Notes under the pieces: generated by a model | Databases searched by the model: none | Told to the model about the DNA's origin: nothing | Seen by the model: the letters and a program-made list of their open reading frames with translations, nothing else | Assembly: GCA_013399115.1 (NCBI GenBank) | Contig: VXAA01001429.1 | Span: forward strand, 531,676-595,675 | Source: Anseranas semipalmata | Taxonomy: Eukaryota; Chordata; Aves; Anseriformes; Anseranatidae | DNA: 64,000 nucleotides | Reading direction: 5' to 3' | Made by a program: the position numbers and the translations under genes | In this document: piece after piece, positions 12,831 through 27,000 of the stretch | Layout of the letters: each line of letters opens with the position of its first letter | Numbering within the stretch: the first letter of the stretch is position 1

Positions 12831-15800
12831 GAAATCGGGTCTTGCTTTGAGAGAGTTGTCCTACCTATGTGAACTCCCTTCCTTTGCTTTGTTTGAACGA
12901 ACAGTTCTGGGGAGCACAGTTACTTTGGATGGCTTTTACTGCTGGAGGTTTGTACGGAGTATCTTCCAATGTCTGTCACTGTGAATATGAAACAACATTT
13001 TATATTAAGAAAAGTTGCACCACAGTAACAATAAGCTTAATGGGGCATTAATTCTTGGTGTCGCTTTGGCAATAGTATAGAGTGTATCCTGAGTTTGACA
13101 TAAAGTCTTAAAGGCAAAAATAATCTTCCTCATCTGTAATATGCACTTACCCATGTTCTTTCAGGAGTGAATGAACTTGCTTCTGGTCTGCTTGAATGAC
13201 CGTGTTTTCATATTTTAATGATGAAATACTGAATTTTGTGACTCTGGTATTCCCAGAGGATATTATGAACTACTTAAATCTGGTTTATCTCTGAGATGCT
13301 GAGCAACACTGGCTGTGGAAATGAGTGGATATCCAGCAGTTGCCCAAATCCCCACGGCAGTAGACATGGCTGATGTAGTAATTAATTATCTTAAATAATA
13401 CTTCTCATGCAGTGGAGGGTGTATAACCAAATGTGGAGTATGGGTAGCTCAGCATTTATGCGTTATGTAGTCTCAATACGACAGAAGGTGCCATTGGTTT
13501 CCTCTTTGCTCTTAATGAATGAGCTTTTTTGTCTTTAATAGCAAATAAACCTGCAGTTTTGAGGGCAAGGGGTTTGATCTTTGTTTGCTAAATATCTTCT
13601 TTCTTAGTAGAATGTATTTCATTGTTGTCTATGCTTCCTGAATACAAGATAAGTGTTCTTCATTTACATGTTCAAGAAAACAGCATAAAAGATGTTTTTT
13701 CGTGTGTTACAGCTCTGTAATAGTTATTTGCATATTGTGTACATCTTAGAAGGAACCTATTCAAATTGCTATGTAAACCATTCAGAAAGACTCCCTTGGG
13801 CTCTGTTGTTTGCTTTTATAGGGCAGATAATTTAAGAATTGTTTCTTTTTAAAGGATTAACAGCTTTAAGAAAGTGCTTTCTAAAGAGTTGCTTTTGTTT
13901 TCAAAGTGGGACAAAGTCAGTCGACAGACAAGCTTTCAAAACTTCTCTATCTTGGCGTATTTTGGAACTTACGGTCAAGTTTGCCAAAAGAAATGATTTC
14001 CTGACCTGTATAGCCAACATTTCTTCTTGAGGGAGAGACCTTTGAAAACCTGCTAGGAAGACTCCCCAACATTTGGAAAAAGAAAAGATCCTTATAGCTG
14101 CTAAAAGCTATACGAGCATATATTTAACATGCTGAAGTTGGACAAATATGCTCATAGAACTTAAAATCTGCTTCATCTTTCCAGAGACAGTAAACATAGT
14201 GTTCTGGGATTTTGTTGTTGTTGATGTTGTGTGGTGTGTTGTTTTACTTGTGTAGTGTTTTTGGCAAAGATGTTTAAGGACATGAGGAAGAAAACCTCTG
14301 CCTACAAATCTCATCCATGTCTCAGTAGTTGGGCTGGTACAGCTGGTAAAAGCAGACTAGTTTTTGGGTACCCGAGGCCACCTGTTTGTATGTGTGGGGA
14401 AAGCATTGGGCTTCAAAGCTAAATATAAGGGGAGAGCAGGGCTGCTTAGATCAGCTCTGTCAGAGGGCATCTTGTACCTCTGGAGCAGCAGTGACATTTT
14501 GGATGCGGGGATGGTAGTGGGGAGGTAGCTATTTCTCTTTGGGGAAAGGGCTCTGAAACACGAAAAGATTCAGAGTTTGTTTGGGAATGGGGGAGAGGCT
14601 GTGTGTGGGAAAGCAGAGGAGAGATATCCCACCTCTGTTGAGTGTGGTGTGTGGTATCCAGCACAGCTGTGACTTTCATTTTACAGGATTACTGTTTGAT
14701 GTGACAGCATGAAGTCACAATGTAATATAATATATGAATCAGTTATTTATATTTTATAGAATGAGGAAACAGGATTTTTAAAACATCAGTATTCAACTCT
14801 TCAGTTTGGTGGAATCAAGGAAATGACTTATCCTGTTTGGTCTGCAGCAAGAAAACAGTGATGATCATCGCTGGTGGAAAGGTCTGGTCAGGGCGCTGCG
14901 ATGCTGTGTACGTGGCTGATGGTCTCCATTTCACTGACTGAGAGATGAAGTATAGGAGTTTCCATTTCTCAGATGGGAAAAGGGATAATTGCATGGCAAG
15001 GATCAACTTTTAAGGTTTAGCTCTCGGCTGAAGCAGTAGGTCAAATTCGATTCTCTGTGATCCTCCTCGTGTTTGCAGATAAGTCTTTGTATTTGTTGGC
15101 TCTGTTTTCTCGCTGCTGTAATATCCCACAAATATTTAATGGCTTCATCTATAGCATCCCTTCAAAATGAAGACATAATATCCTCTTCTTGCAGATAAGG
15201 AACAAAAGCAAAGGGATCTGTGTCTCTTTGGAGTTGGATATTTAGCATATTAAACTTTTCTGGGCAGGAACAGAACAAGCATAAAATACAGTATTTGCTT
15301 CAGTGTAGGATTTTTTTTATATTAAAATTTCAAAATCTTTCATTTTTGTTACGTTGAAGGCTGCAGTTGTGCATAAAAGTTGCAGTGGGAATAAGAAGAA
15401 CAAAAGTAATATTTATCACTCGAGACATATGCTTTTCAAAGTTGTACTTGGACAACAGTTTGCTTGCATCTTCTGAAACATCCCATTTACCAGCAGGATA
15501 ACGTCTTTATGACAAAGACTCAGCTTCTAAATGAGAAAATGGAGCATTCTATCTCAATTGGGTAGCATGAAAGTACAGAGCATGTATTTAAAGTGAATTG
15601 CTCTGGAATTGGTTTAGCCCTCTGTTTCAATGTGGTATTTTTAATGTCTAGGCTGCTTGTTTTGAAGTCTAATAAAGCCACGTGTTTCACCTGAATTCAT
15701 GCAATCTGAAACTCTTATTAAGATTCTGAAGAAATATGACGCAGGCAGGCCTCTGCTGCAGATAGGGAAATGTGTATGGGAGCGAGACTGCAGTTTTTCA

Positions 15801-18800
15801 CTTTACCATATGGCTTTAGGAAGAAAATGATCTTACTTGACTGGCATTATTGTTGCACTTCTTTTCCAGTAGAATTAAAGCATCTTCCCAAGATCCAGTG
15901 ATTCTGTTTCCAAGTCACGTTTTTCTCCCTTGTTCTAGCAGAGGAGATTAAACAGCGCACAGCTCGTCTGCATGCTATGGGCTCTGTCAGTGCTCGCGCT
16001 CTGCAACCCTGTGCCTGCTGGACTTGGACTAAGTCTTCTGTGCGTTTGCTTTGTTATTGTTGTCAGTCAGTTCACGTATACTGACACATAGTCTGACAAT
16101 TCAGAGGAGGAAACAGTTCATAGTTCAAATTCTATCGTTCTGCTTAGTTTGTCTAAGTCACTGGGGGTGCAATACATATTTGAATCCATGTAGGTGTGCG
16201 TGTGTGGGCCTGTCATTTTACCTTAGTAAACAGAAGAATCTGGTTGAAAAGTGGAGCCCGCTATTATGCAAGTTTATTATTCTAGGTAATCCATAACACA
16301 GCTTTGATAAATCTAATGCTCTCTCGTCTATTCTGTGGACAGTGGTACTTAATGCAAGACTTATTACTCTAAAACATTTAGTTTTATGTTGGGATTTCAT
16401 CATTGTTAAAAGCTCTTAAAAATCTAATACATCACGATTTGAGGTAATGGTCTGTCCAAAATGTTAGAAACAAAATTTGTAAATTTCCAGTCTCTCTGGG
16501 CACTGATAATCATTTACTTGACACTATCTTCTATGCATTAGGGGGGAAAAAAAAAAAAAACTTTGAAAGGTCAGTTATTCTCTGGCAGAGGAGCTGGTAA
16601 GGTATTAAAATAGGCGAACATAAGCCAGAGCTGGCAGTGATTTAGATTTGTGGTAGGTAATATTTATGAGAACTCACAAATGTATAAGCAGCCCTGCCAA
16701 CTTATTACTTATCCTTTCAGTCCTTAGAAAATTAAAGTTGTTTCTTCAACGTTCTGGCATTTATGGCCTATACAAAAGTGTTCATTTTTGTTTATTTTTA
16801 CAGAAAGCAATTTCTACAGATCCTATGAGAGAATGGTCATGATGGGATTAGTGTTTTTTTCCCCTAATTGTTTTCTTTCCAAAATCGTCCAGTTAAAAAA
16901 ACCAGAACATTCTGTAATTGTCTTTTTTCTTTTGTCTTGTTTCTTTTTTTTCTTTTCCTCATATGACTCCAAACAAAACTTAGTTTTGCATTTCTGTTTT
17001 ATGGTAATACCAATACTGTACAGTCTCTCTGGCTAATGTCTTTTCAGTAACGAGACTGGTGAAGTCTAAAACCCAAATTCATGGAAAATTCTGTTGGAAA
17101 GCCTGAGAAAGGTCATGCTTCTGGTTTCTGCATCCACTGGAAGCATTCTGTGGAAAGCTCAACAGAGCATCTAACCAACTGCTGTACTGAGATGAAATAG
17201 AGGTAATAGGATGTTGGCCTCACTAATAACATTTTTTTTTCCTTATTTCCCCAAGCTATTAATTTGGATTTATTTTATAAACTCTGTAAGCTAGTTAGTG
17301 ATCCTGTGTTGAAGGCATAAGGCTTGGCAGGGACCTGCCACGTGGCTGTTCATGCTGGATTTGGACCTCAATCTCCCTGGTCTTCCTACAAAACTGCCTT
17401 CCTTAGTATAGCCTCTCTTGATGGCAGAGGAAGCTGAATATACTGATGCTGTGCTCGCGGGTCAGTGAGCTCATGGTCAGAAAATGTGAAAAGAGAGACC
17501 CTGCAGCAGTGGTGAATGGTGCAGCTGAAGTTCCTGGCATCAGCTGGCAGCAAACGCTGCTCCGTCGTCTGCTCTCCCTGGATGCCCACACGCGTGCCAC
17601 CAGCACCTGCACAAGTCACCTCAAGAGCTGCACGGCGGTAGTTCTTGCAATTGCAAGCGAATGCATGCCATGAGCATCAGATCTCCGAAATCTCAAAATT
17701 GGTACAACTTGAGGGTGTCGAGCAGTCAACAGCATCAACATTTGAAGTTTTTTAGTGACAACTGGAAAATCTGTCTCTAGTACTTGTATAGTAATTGTCA
17801 ATACCCGTCTGCTGTGACATTCCTAGATTTAGGTAGGTGGAGGGCTTAAAAAAACATGAATTAACTAAAATGTGGCGCTGTATGCTGGAGAATGGTTTGA
17901 TAATCATTTTGATGTAGTGAGGTAGTAACATACCTGTATTTATTCCTATTTATAAAATATATGTCTAGAGCCTTTAATAATATGGGCAAGAAGGGGATTT
18001 CTGATTTGTCAAAGTGTTTATAGCAATGTCAGCTGTGCACTGGATTAAAAGTTTCCCATACTGCTGTACTGCATCTGTTTAGGGGTAGGAAGAAATGAAA
18101 TAGTGATGCTCTTCACAGGGAACTTGGTCTAACCAATGCAGAGCAAGCTGATTTAGATTCACATTTTACTTCCCGTATCTTCATGTTCTGAAATACATTC
18201 TCTATTTGTGGAAAACTGATGTTTCTTTCTCTGGCACAACCCCATTGACCATAATGCAGTTATCCCAGAGAAATACTGGACAATGCAGACTAACTCAGAC
18301 TTGCAGCTGATCTTGATGGAAAACGGGAGCAGACAATAAACCCATTCTTAGCCTGTGATATAAATGTTCTCATGCATTTCAATATAAAGAAGCTCTTGGT
18401 TGGTGTGATTGGCTTTTTGCAAAGAGTCGGACAAAGTTGCTGCTATATCTCTACTTCAATTCTAAAAGTGAAATGTTGAAAATGCAGCTTTATGTTAGTT
18501 CATGCCACAAGCACCCTGCTAGTTTCTTTTGTAGTATTTCTCTGTATCGGATGCAGACCTCAAAGAGGAGCCAAGGAAAGACCAAATATTTTACCAACTT
18601 GGACACAGGATTGAAGCAAGGAGGAGACTTGCTTAGGGTAGCTGGGGGAGTAGAAAGAAGCAAACTGACATCTAGTCAAAACTGGCTGCACAGGTAAATT
18701 CTATCAGTGTGTGTTCTAATGAAGCATAGGGGAAATGAAATTATATAAGTATTTGTCAATACCTTTAGATGAAGGGAAAAAGCAAAATGTGTTGCTGGTT

Positions 18801-21800
18801 TCTTTGTTTTTTGTTCACACACACCTAACTCCTTAAATTTATTATGTAAGAGAGTCATGAGTGGTGCTTGAGCTGGATAGAAAACCATTTTCCCATTTCA
18901 TATACTTTTGAGTCTGTAAATATTTAAAAGTCTCAAAGTTTCCTTCACTATGGAAAGATAAATTTATTCCCAAATAAATTGTTTCATTTTGTGATTTTTA
19001 TTCTTACCACTTTTTATGTTTAAACTTAAAAATTGTAAATAAGGATTAGCTAGAAAATGATGAATTGATTGCTAGAACTTTGTTCCTAACTTGATGAGTC
19101 AAATTTGGCACACGGTCCCTTGATTGAAAAATATTTTTTTTTCCTGGTTAGCAATGAAGTTTGGGGAAGCAGAGAAAGAACCTTGTATGTACCTTAAATT
19201 ATCAAATATGGTCTGGATAGCAGAGAACAACATCTAACAGATATATGAATTACAGGTTTAATTCAGCTCTCCCCCCCCATCCTTGGCTGTAAAGTCATCA
19301 TGACAAACGGTGTTATTTCCCTTCTCGGCATATGCCACATGCTGCTGGAAAATATGCAACAAAATGTAACATTAACATTTCCCTGACACTTCTAAAATTA
19401 AACAACTCCTTCAGGGGAAGGAAGCTTCTTGTTAATTTATGTATTCCTCAACTTTCTCACTAGGGAGCAAGGGTGGACACCACCCATAGCAACTGCTTAA
19501 ACCAAAGTTATTTCTAGTTTAATACAAATACAAAGTAAAACCTGATGAGCAGAATGCTTGAGCGGTGATTTAAAAAAAAAAAGTAAATATGCATTTGTCT
19601 CCATGTATTAAGTATATTCCTCGGTATTTTGTTCTTCTAATATAAGGTGCTTCTTGAATGAATATTTTAAACTGGTAGTCTATGGACAATGAAACAAACT
19701 CCATTTGTATTTCTTAATGGGAATAACTGCCAATAGCTCTCTGGCTATACCTCAGATGGCTAGGCTACTGCATCGGGGTGTCTGGTTTGCGTTTCCTCAG
19801 CTTGGGGTTTGCTGGCTGTAGAGTAAGACAGATAGTGGGCCGATTTGAAAGGGAGGGAGGCAGGAGAAAGCCTCAGAGCAGACTGATCGGGCTTTTTGGG
19901 GGTGGGTGGTCCATCTTATTAGTTCTCGTGTCTGCTGGAATAGGTCTGTCCAGAAAGTGGTCGGCAACTCATCTTATACTTGGGACTTACTGCGTCTCTG
20001 GGCTGAAGACACTACAGGGCTGAAGCTCTGCTTGTAAGGTACTAGATAAATAGAAAAAGTAGTCACTCTGCCATGATAAATTTATGATTTGGCTAATTTG
20101 ACAAATTCCGGTTTATTGTTTCATTGAGAAATATGTTGCTTATATCAACCTCTACTGACATGCGTTCATTTTGTACAAAATGTTATATTTTAGTGTATCT
20201 TTTCTATTTGCTGAAGGCAGACCAGTGCATGAGCTCAGGTGACTTTGTGATCTTGGGCAGTGGCACACCCCTTCCTGTGGTCTCACACGCTGACGTAATG
20301 GATCTTGCAAGGTTTTCTGAAGAAGTCATGCTTCTCACTAAAACAGAACAAGTGTGGTTTGATGTTTCTTTTTTTTTTCTTCTTACCACAGTAGCATGTA
20401 GCAGCAAGAAACTAACCTGTCTTGAGGGTGGTGGTGTGGGGGGGGTCCCTGGAAGTACAAACCAGTCACCATAGCGAAGTAAGGGAAGCTATAGACTTTG
20501 AGCAGCCCAGTTGTTTGAAGTACATCCAGATCTCACTCCTGTGTAATCTCCTGTTAGCCTTAATGATCTCTACAGGGAAGAAACTACAAACTGTGTACCT
20601 TTTGTGGAGAGATTAACACAACATTCCCCTTTGCGCATTCCTCCACGTGATGTCCATGCTTCCACTGTCTGACTTCTCATCCCCCTTCCTACCATTTCTC
20701 CCTGTGTTTTTTGGTGGGGGTAGTCCTTACTGTACACTGTGTGAAGGTAAGAACAAATATTTCATCTTGCTTCTCCTGGCCAAACACACTTACAAGGAAG
20801 ACATTGCACTTCAAGTTTGTTCAAGACCCTGTAGGCATACAAGATATGTTGCGTCACAACTATTATTCAAGTTTCATCTTTTCCTCCAGAATAAATTTAG
20901 TTTGGGCTGCATGTTTTTCTGGCTTTACTTGAGGCATTGATTTCCTTGAAGATATAAGCACGAGTTTTTTGGGCAATGATCCTACTCCTTGTGTAGAGTT
21001 CACACCTTGTTGATCAGATATTAAAATCTTCCCTGTTCTTCATAGTGTATGAAGGGAAGCTTTTGCTTGCAAGTTGTGTAACCCAGCAGTATATTTTGTG
21101 CCCTGCTTTAATTTTGTATTTTCTGGGAAGGCTCTTTCATGAATTAATGAACAAGCTATAAAGTAGCCAAGAATCATAAATTACCTCAAAGGAATTGCAG
21201 AGCACTATGATACATCAAACAAGTTTTCAGTCAACTCTCTCTTTGTATAAGCAATAGTGGGTGTTTCCTCTCCAGCATACTTTTGTTCTAAATTTAGGGA
21301 TATATTCTCTCATCTGTGTATGTGTAAATTCTTTATGTAATTTCTGTTAATGTTAATGGATGTCAGATGGGGTCCAGTAATTCTATGGCACAGCTAAGAA
21401 AGAATAGATCCCTTTAGTTGTTCATTTTTTTTTTTTGTTGTTTTTAACTTGGATGTTGGATTTTAGCAATAGTTTTTTGCACACTGTGTCAACCAATTTC
21501 AGTGCCAATGCCAAAAGTTTTCAACCACAGAAGTAGCCTTGAAGGAGACTTTCCTGAAGTTCAAAGCTTCCAAAATGTTAAAAAATACTTTCCAATCAAA
21601 TTATAACTGCTGTGTTCCACTATCTCTCTTGTGACATTTGCTAGTTACCCAAATGAAAGAGGAAGGGGGCTGCATGGAGACAGCTGCAGTCCCACAGGAG
21701 CCCACAATGTGTCTATCCACAGCTTTCCCACTTAGAGTGGTATTGGCACTCCCATGTTCACAACATGCTAACACCTCTGGTCTGGCATGGTTCACGAAGG

Positions 21801-23556
21801 GATGTGGAAGGGGAAGGTGACGTTTGCTCGAGTTACTCATGCCTCATGGGCTGCCAGAGGACCAACTTGTGCAAGCAAGCCTCTTCGGGTTTGACAGGGA
21901 GTCACATAATGACCGTTCTCGTGTGCTTCGTGATTCGGATGTTTCAGGCAGACATAGTGAATGTTTGTCTTGCTTGCTGAAATCTGTTAATGCTGTGTGA
22001 CAGTCTAGGTACAGAGGTAGTCACATTTGGGAAGTTTGGGGATTTGTCGTGAAGTGCTGTTCATACATGTGGTATAATTACAGTATATCCAGGCAATTAC
22101 CTAATACAAATGCACTGCTGCTAAGCCACTCCATTTCTCACGGTGTTAGTGTCTGTGAAATCACCCTGTATCCAGACCAGCAGTACTGTTAAGGTTGCAA
22201 GAGCTCACCAAGTGCTATTACCATGGAATAAAAACACCAGAAGTAAATGTACCCATGGAGGGAGGCTTCCCTTTATTCAGTCTGTGAAAGTCAGGCCCCT
22301 TTGCCCCCTGTCCTGCATAAATTTGAACCTCTCGTGACAGGAATTGGGAATAGAGTTGTACAGAAAATCAGGGAGCCGGTAGTCAGTGACTGACTGAAGT
22401 TGTGCCTTAGGGCTGCAGGAGATGGTGAATGGAAAATCTACCCATTGGCTTTGTCTGTAAGAGCAAGTGTAATTAGAAGGAGAGTGTTTGGCATGTTGCC
22501 AAAGTTTGATATCAAGTTTTGGAAGAGGTTGTTAGTGAATGGAGTGGATAGAGCAGTTAAGTCTATATGTAATAATTATTTTTTTTTAATGTGCTGTTCT
22601 GTGACTTAGTGTGGGTGTTCAGTGTATTGAATTAAAAGGGGAAGACGACAGTGAAACCATGTGAAGAACAATAAGGACTATGAAAGAACTTCAGCAAAAA
22701 AATCAAATAGGTTAAAAAATGAAGCACACAATCATGGTGAAACATTTTTAGAATGTAGCCAATGTATTTTTAAGTCATTTGGCATGCATAAAAGATTTGT
22801 AACTGTACATCTGCATAAAGTGTATAATTCTATGAGTGTTTACATGCTGTCTGTGGGTCTAATTATTTACCTCAGCGTGAAGTTAGATTGTTTTTAATGC
22901 TGTAACATGGTCTAGACTGGGTCTCATGTATCAGCATATTGCGAATACTGTGGAGATCTTGATAAAACGAACCATCAAAGTTACTCATATTATAACATGC
23001 ATTTGTGTCTACAAATGAAGACTGAGCTTAGATTGTGCAAGAAGATTTGCTGAAAGCTTGCCTGTTGGCACTCACTCAGTACATTAACATAAATGTGTTA
23101 GCTGCAGTATTTTCTGTTTAAGATCATGGTTGCACAAATTATTTAGACTTCTCCATAACCACTGAAGGGAGAGTAGGCGGAAGAACCAGCAGCTGGTAGT
23201 TTCAGTGTTCATGCTCACAAGGCTTCATGTCATTAAGAGTATGGCTTCCACTGTAGAAATGTAGAAGATTGGAAGACCCCACAAAACATGCTCAAAAACG
23301 TTATTTTCACTTGAAAAGATATTTTCCATGAGCATCATCATACTTGTATGCAAAGTAATAGTGAGGCTTCTGCTTTGTCTTTGAACAATGTTTGGATGAA
23401 AGGGACAACTTTGAATTTTAAAATGAGTTAAAATGTAAATTAAATATAGACAATGAAGGGAAGAGTGCTTTTTTTTTTTTGTAATGTAACTTCACTGCCT
23501 TCAGGTCAACCTCTTTAAGTCTCCATGCTGAGGGGACTAAAAAAAATTTTTTTTTT

Positions 23557-23572
23557 GGGGGGGGTGGGGGGG
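23557..23572. repeat. G8-T-G7 tract
   Basis: Eight G, one T and seven G directly follow a T run. The complementary strand is C-rich. The tract has enough G to fold as a G-quadruplex. A nearly identical layout occurs at 52,372-52,393. Confidence 0.85.
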
Positions 23573-24004
23573 TTGTTTCATATAAACCTATTAATAAATG
23601 CTCTTGTCTCACTCCACCCCCTGAAAACAAAATGCAACCCAAACCAGAAGGTATTGATGAGCACCTGAAGATTTTACTTTTAAATTGAATCCAGCTGTGC
23701 TTTTCAGACTTTGCTTTTTGTCAGTGTGCATGTGAGACTAGGACTTGACCTAAAAGGTGTTCTACAATAGGAGACTTTCAATGAGAGTTTTTAATTGCTC
23801 AAAGCAGTGCTATATTTGTAGATGTTGGAGGATATGGATGTGGGAGGAACCTTGGGAAAAAAAGTTATGTCACAGGGAAAGAAAAATTTGGTATGATAGA
23901 GAGATCCTAGAGGTAGTCTTTATTGGCTTCAACTGAGAATGAACACAATAAATCTGTGGTAAAATATGATATGGTAAAGTAATTTGACCTGTCAGGCAAC
24001 CTGA

Positions 24005-24046
24005 CACACACCCCTTTTATTTTTTTTTATCACACACACCCCTTTT
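24005..24046. repeat. Two-copy 14-bp direct repeat
   Basis: The unit CACACACCCCTTTT occurs at 24005-24018 and again at 24033-24046, a spacing of 28 bp, separated by a T-rich segment. It is probably a local duplication. Confidence 0.75.
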
Positions 24047-27000
24047 TCCAGTATTAAGCATTTTCAATTCTGTAGAACAAGATATCAAATGGGAGCACAA
24101 AGAATATTTAGCTTTGGAGCACGGTTACATTAGAAATTTCCTTCTTGTATATCTTTGTGGAGATCTGAATGGGGTTTGCTTTCCCAGCTTGTCTGACCCT
24201 TCTGTCCTACTCTGAGAAACTTTGTTCAGCTGAGAAATGAATTGGGTCAATTATAAAGTAAAGTTCTCTTTAAATGCAAGCAGTACCCATTTTGTTTTCT
24301 ATTGTTGGTATGGTTAAGTGAGAGTTAATTTGGTCTTTAGATACAAACAGCACCTGGGTTGGAATGAGCGTGCACTCTGTCTTGAGAATGACAGAAACCT
24401 ATGTTTACTTTCCTAATAGTACTTTGTGTTCATAAGGGCATACTTATCCCATTAATTTTTTCTTCATAGGGCAGCAAATCAAGCACACAAATGATCAAAT
24501 GCTAATACCGAGGAGTGACCTGCAGTGCTATGTGTGTCTCCCAGCAAACAAAAAAAAGAAGTGCATGTGAAGTGTGTAAGGCATACCAAGTTTATAAGTA
24601 GGTTTAAGATTCCAAATTTAGTGAAAGCTGTGCAAACACGTAACTGTATGCTAAAATATGTTGCTAAATAAATACAAATCAACTTACTGCTGCTTTTTTA
24701 AACCAAGGTTCAAATTGGATTTTTAGATTAGGATTTGTAAAGGCATTTAGCACTTCATGAAAAGATTTTATTTAGGGTCCTTAAATTTGTTTTATAAGCA
24801 CCTTAGAATGAACTTGTTCATTCTTTTAGTTAATCTTCAGTAGCACTAAATCTTTTATGCTTGGAGCCACCTACCTTATTCTATAGGGGAAAAAAGAAAG
24901 TAGTTGTCTTTTGTGAAGTGTCTAGCAAGTCTCCGCACTTTGAACTGGTGGAGAGGGATGAACTTCAGGGTTTGAGTTCTGACTGGATTGTGTGCAATCA
25001 AAATCCCTGGGCACGGATAGAATGGAAACAGAGCACTAGCTTTAGACCTCTTCTACTGGAAGTGTTTACAAGAGACGCATTCTTATGCTGCAAACTCATG
25101 ACAGATTAAAAACAAAAAATGTCTGCTTATAAGAGTCTGTCATGCAAAACATATAGAATATTTGGGTTATGCTTAGGACTTTTTTTTTTTAAGAAAAAAG
25201 CAACAACAAAAACACGAAAGGAAAATACCCCAAACTGCCTTTCTTGGTCAGCTTCTGCAAAGATGCAATACTTTAATTCATATGTGATGCTATCCTTGTG
25301 TATCGGGGACTGCTGGAAACCTTCCACTGATTACAGACCATTAAGTTTCATTTCTTTGGTAATGAGCTACTTGCAACTGCTTGTTGCAAGTATCTGCCCG
25401 TTCTTGAGAGCAGAGGCATTTTAAGGATTCTTTTAACTGTGTTTCAGTTTGACTTTTGTGTTTCTCATATAACAGATCTTCCAATCTAAACAAACAGGAA
25501 AGATTAAAATGGAAGCAGATTTCTACCTTTATACCTCTTCTCTTGGAAGTGAGACTTATTTTTTCCTTCTGAAATGCATCATGATAGTTGTTCCTTGCTT
25601 TTTCAGTTCTTATAACAAGGAAAATGTACAAAAATAATAGAGTAGGGAATTGATGTTGTATCAGTTTCATTTAAAAAAAAAAAAAAAAGAGTTATGGAGA
25701 AGCTGTAGGAAAAGTTATTTCTTCAGAAATTCTTCTGTAGAAGTTAGTAAACAGAAATGATGTGGTATCTTGGTCTTGTTTCCCTTGTGTTACTGAATGG
25801 TTTGAAGGAAGTGCTCATTTCTAATTTTCTTCCAAAGTTCATCTATTGGTTTCTTTCTAATGTGGAGTCAAAAAAAAAAAAAAAAAATCAGCTTTCAGCT
25901 TTGTTTTTAAACAAAGACCCAATATATAGCATTGATGGAAGCAATGGGAGAAAGGTAAAGATACAGAGGAAGAAATACTGAGAACAGGCAGGTAAGCTGT
26001 TCAGCAGGGAGTGACCCTTTGCTGGACAAGCAGTATGACCCATGGGATGCACTGCATGTGCCACTTTGGTTTGCAAGTTTACTGATCACCAGCAGGCACA
26101 AGGAACTTTGCGGTAAGCCTAACCAGAAGGATCACAGGGTAGGCACTCCCTGGCTGGCACCTTGCTTGTGACTTTTCTGTCTACATGCTTTATTCTGAAG
26201 CAAGTGCTTTTCTCTCTCTTCTCTTTTTTGTGGCCCTGAATCAGTAAATCATCCACTGGGGGGAAAACAAACTGAGAAACTGAGATAAGAAAGTGTTCCA
26301 AGGAGTGCACTCCAGCAATTATCAAGTTCCCTCACTTCTGTCTTAATTTGCGGAACCATTTCTAGGTTTCTATCCTGTAGTTTTCATCCAGTCCTCTAAG
26401 ACTGGAACAGATTATTTGTGTAAACAATAATATAAAATAAGTTCATCATCAATCCCATTTGTTTTCAAAATCTTGTCATATCTGATTCTTGAAAAGGTTA
26501 TCAGGTAGTTGTCAGTTCTGTCATTCAGCTGTTCCCCTTCTACATTAGCAGTATCATACTGCAGAAGGGACTGACATCATTTCAGAGGTGTAGTGATATC
26601 TTAGTTTTTTCTGCCTGAAAGTCACTGGTAGGGAGCCAAAATTACCTATAAAGTTGTCTTTTTACAAGGATGTTGTGGAAAATCTGCTGGTCCGTTTTAA
26701 TCAATACAGCCTCTTTTAAATTCTAATTATTTTAATCTCTGGCCAGATAGACTTTTTTTTATAACTGATATTCTGATAACTCTTTCCATGCTTAAGAGTG
26801 TCCTGGATAATTTTCCTATCTCTAGAAAAGATAACTCAGTGTTGAGATGCTGATAGCTGTAGCTTGTTCCAAACTTTTGTCCTACTGTACATAGTAGTGT
26901 CTGTATAGTTCTTACATATGCACACACACAACAAGATATCAGGCAAATGTAGTTTAGCTTTTCAAGTTTAAATGCTGTTATGTCACTATAGTAGTCATCT

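Noticed and set aside
15035..15065. T-loop-like TCAAATTCGATTC suggesting a tRNA gene
   Set aside because: No acceptor stem, D-arm or anticodon stem can be paired at the right spacing.
17915..17935. TGAGGTAGTAACATAC, resembling a let-7 microRNA
   Set aside because: Only the first ten bases match the let-7 seed region; the rest differs and no complementary star arm is present.
25673..25688. A runs as possible poly(A) tails of processed pseudogenes
   Set aside because: The sequence upstream has no recognisable spliced-gene similarity and no flanking duplication, so these are treated as simple A runs.
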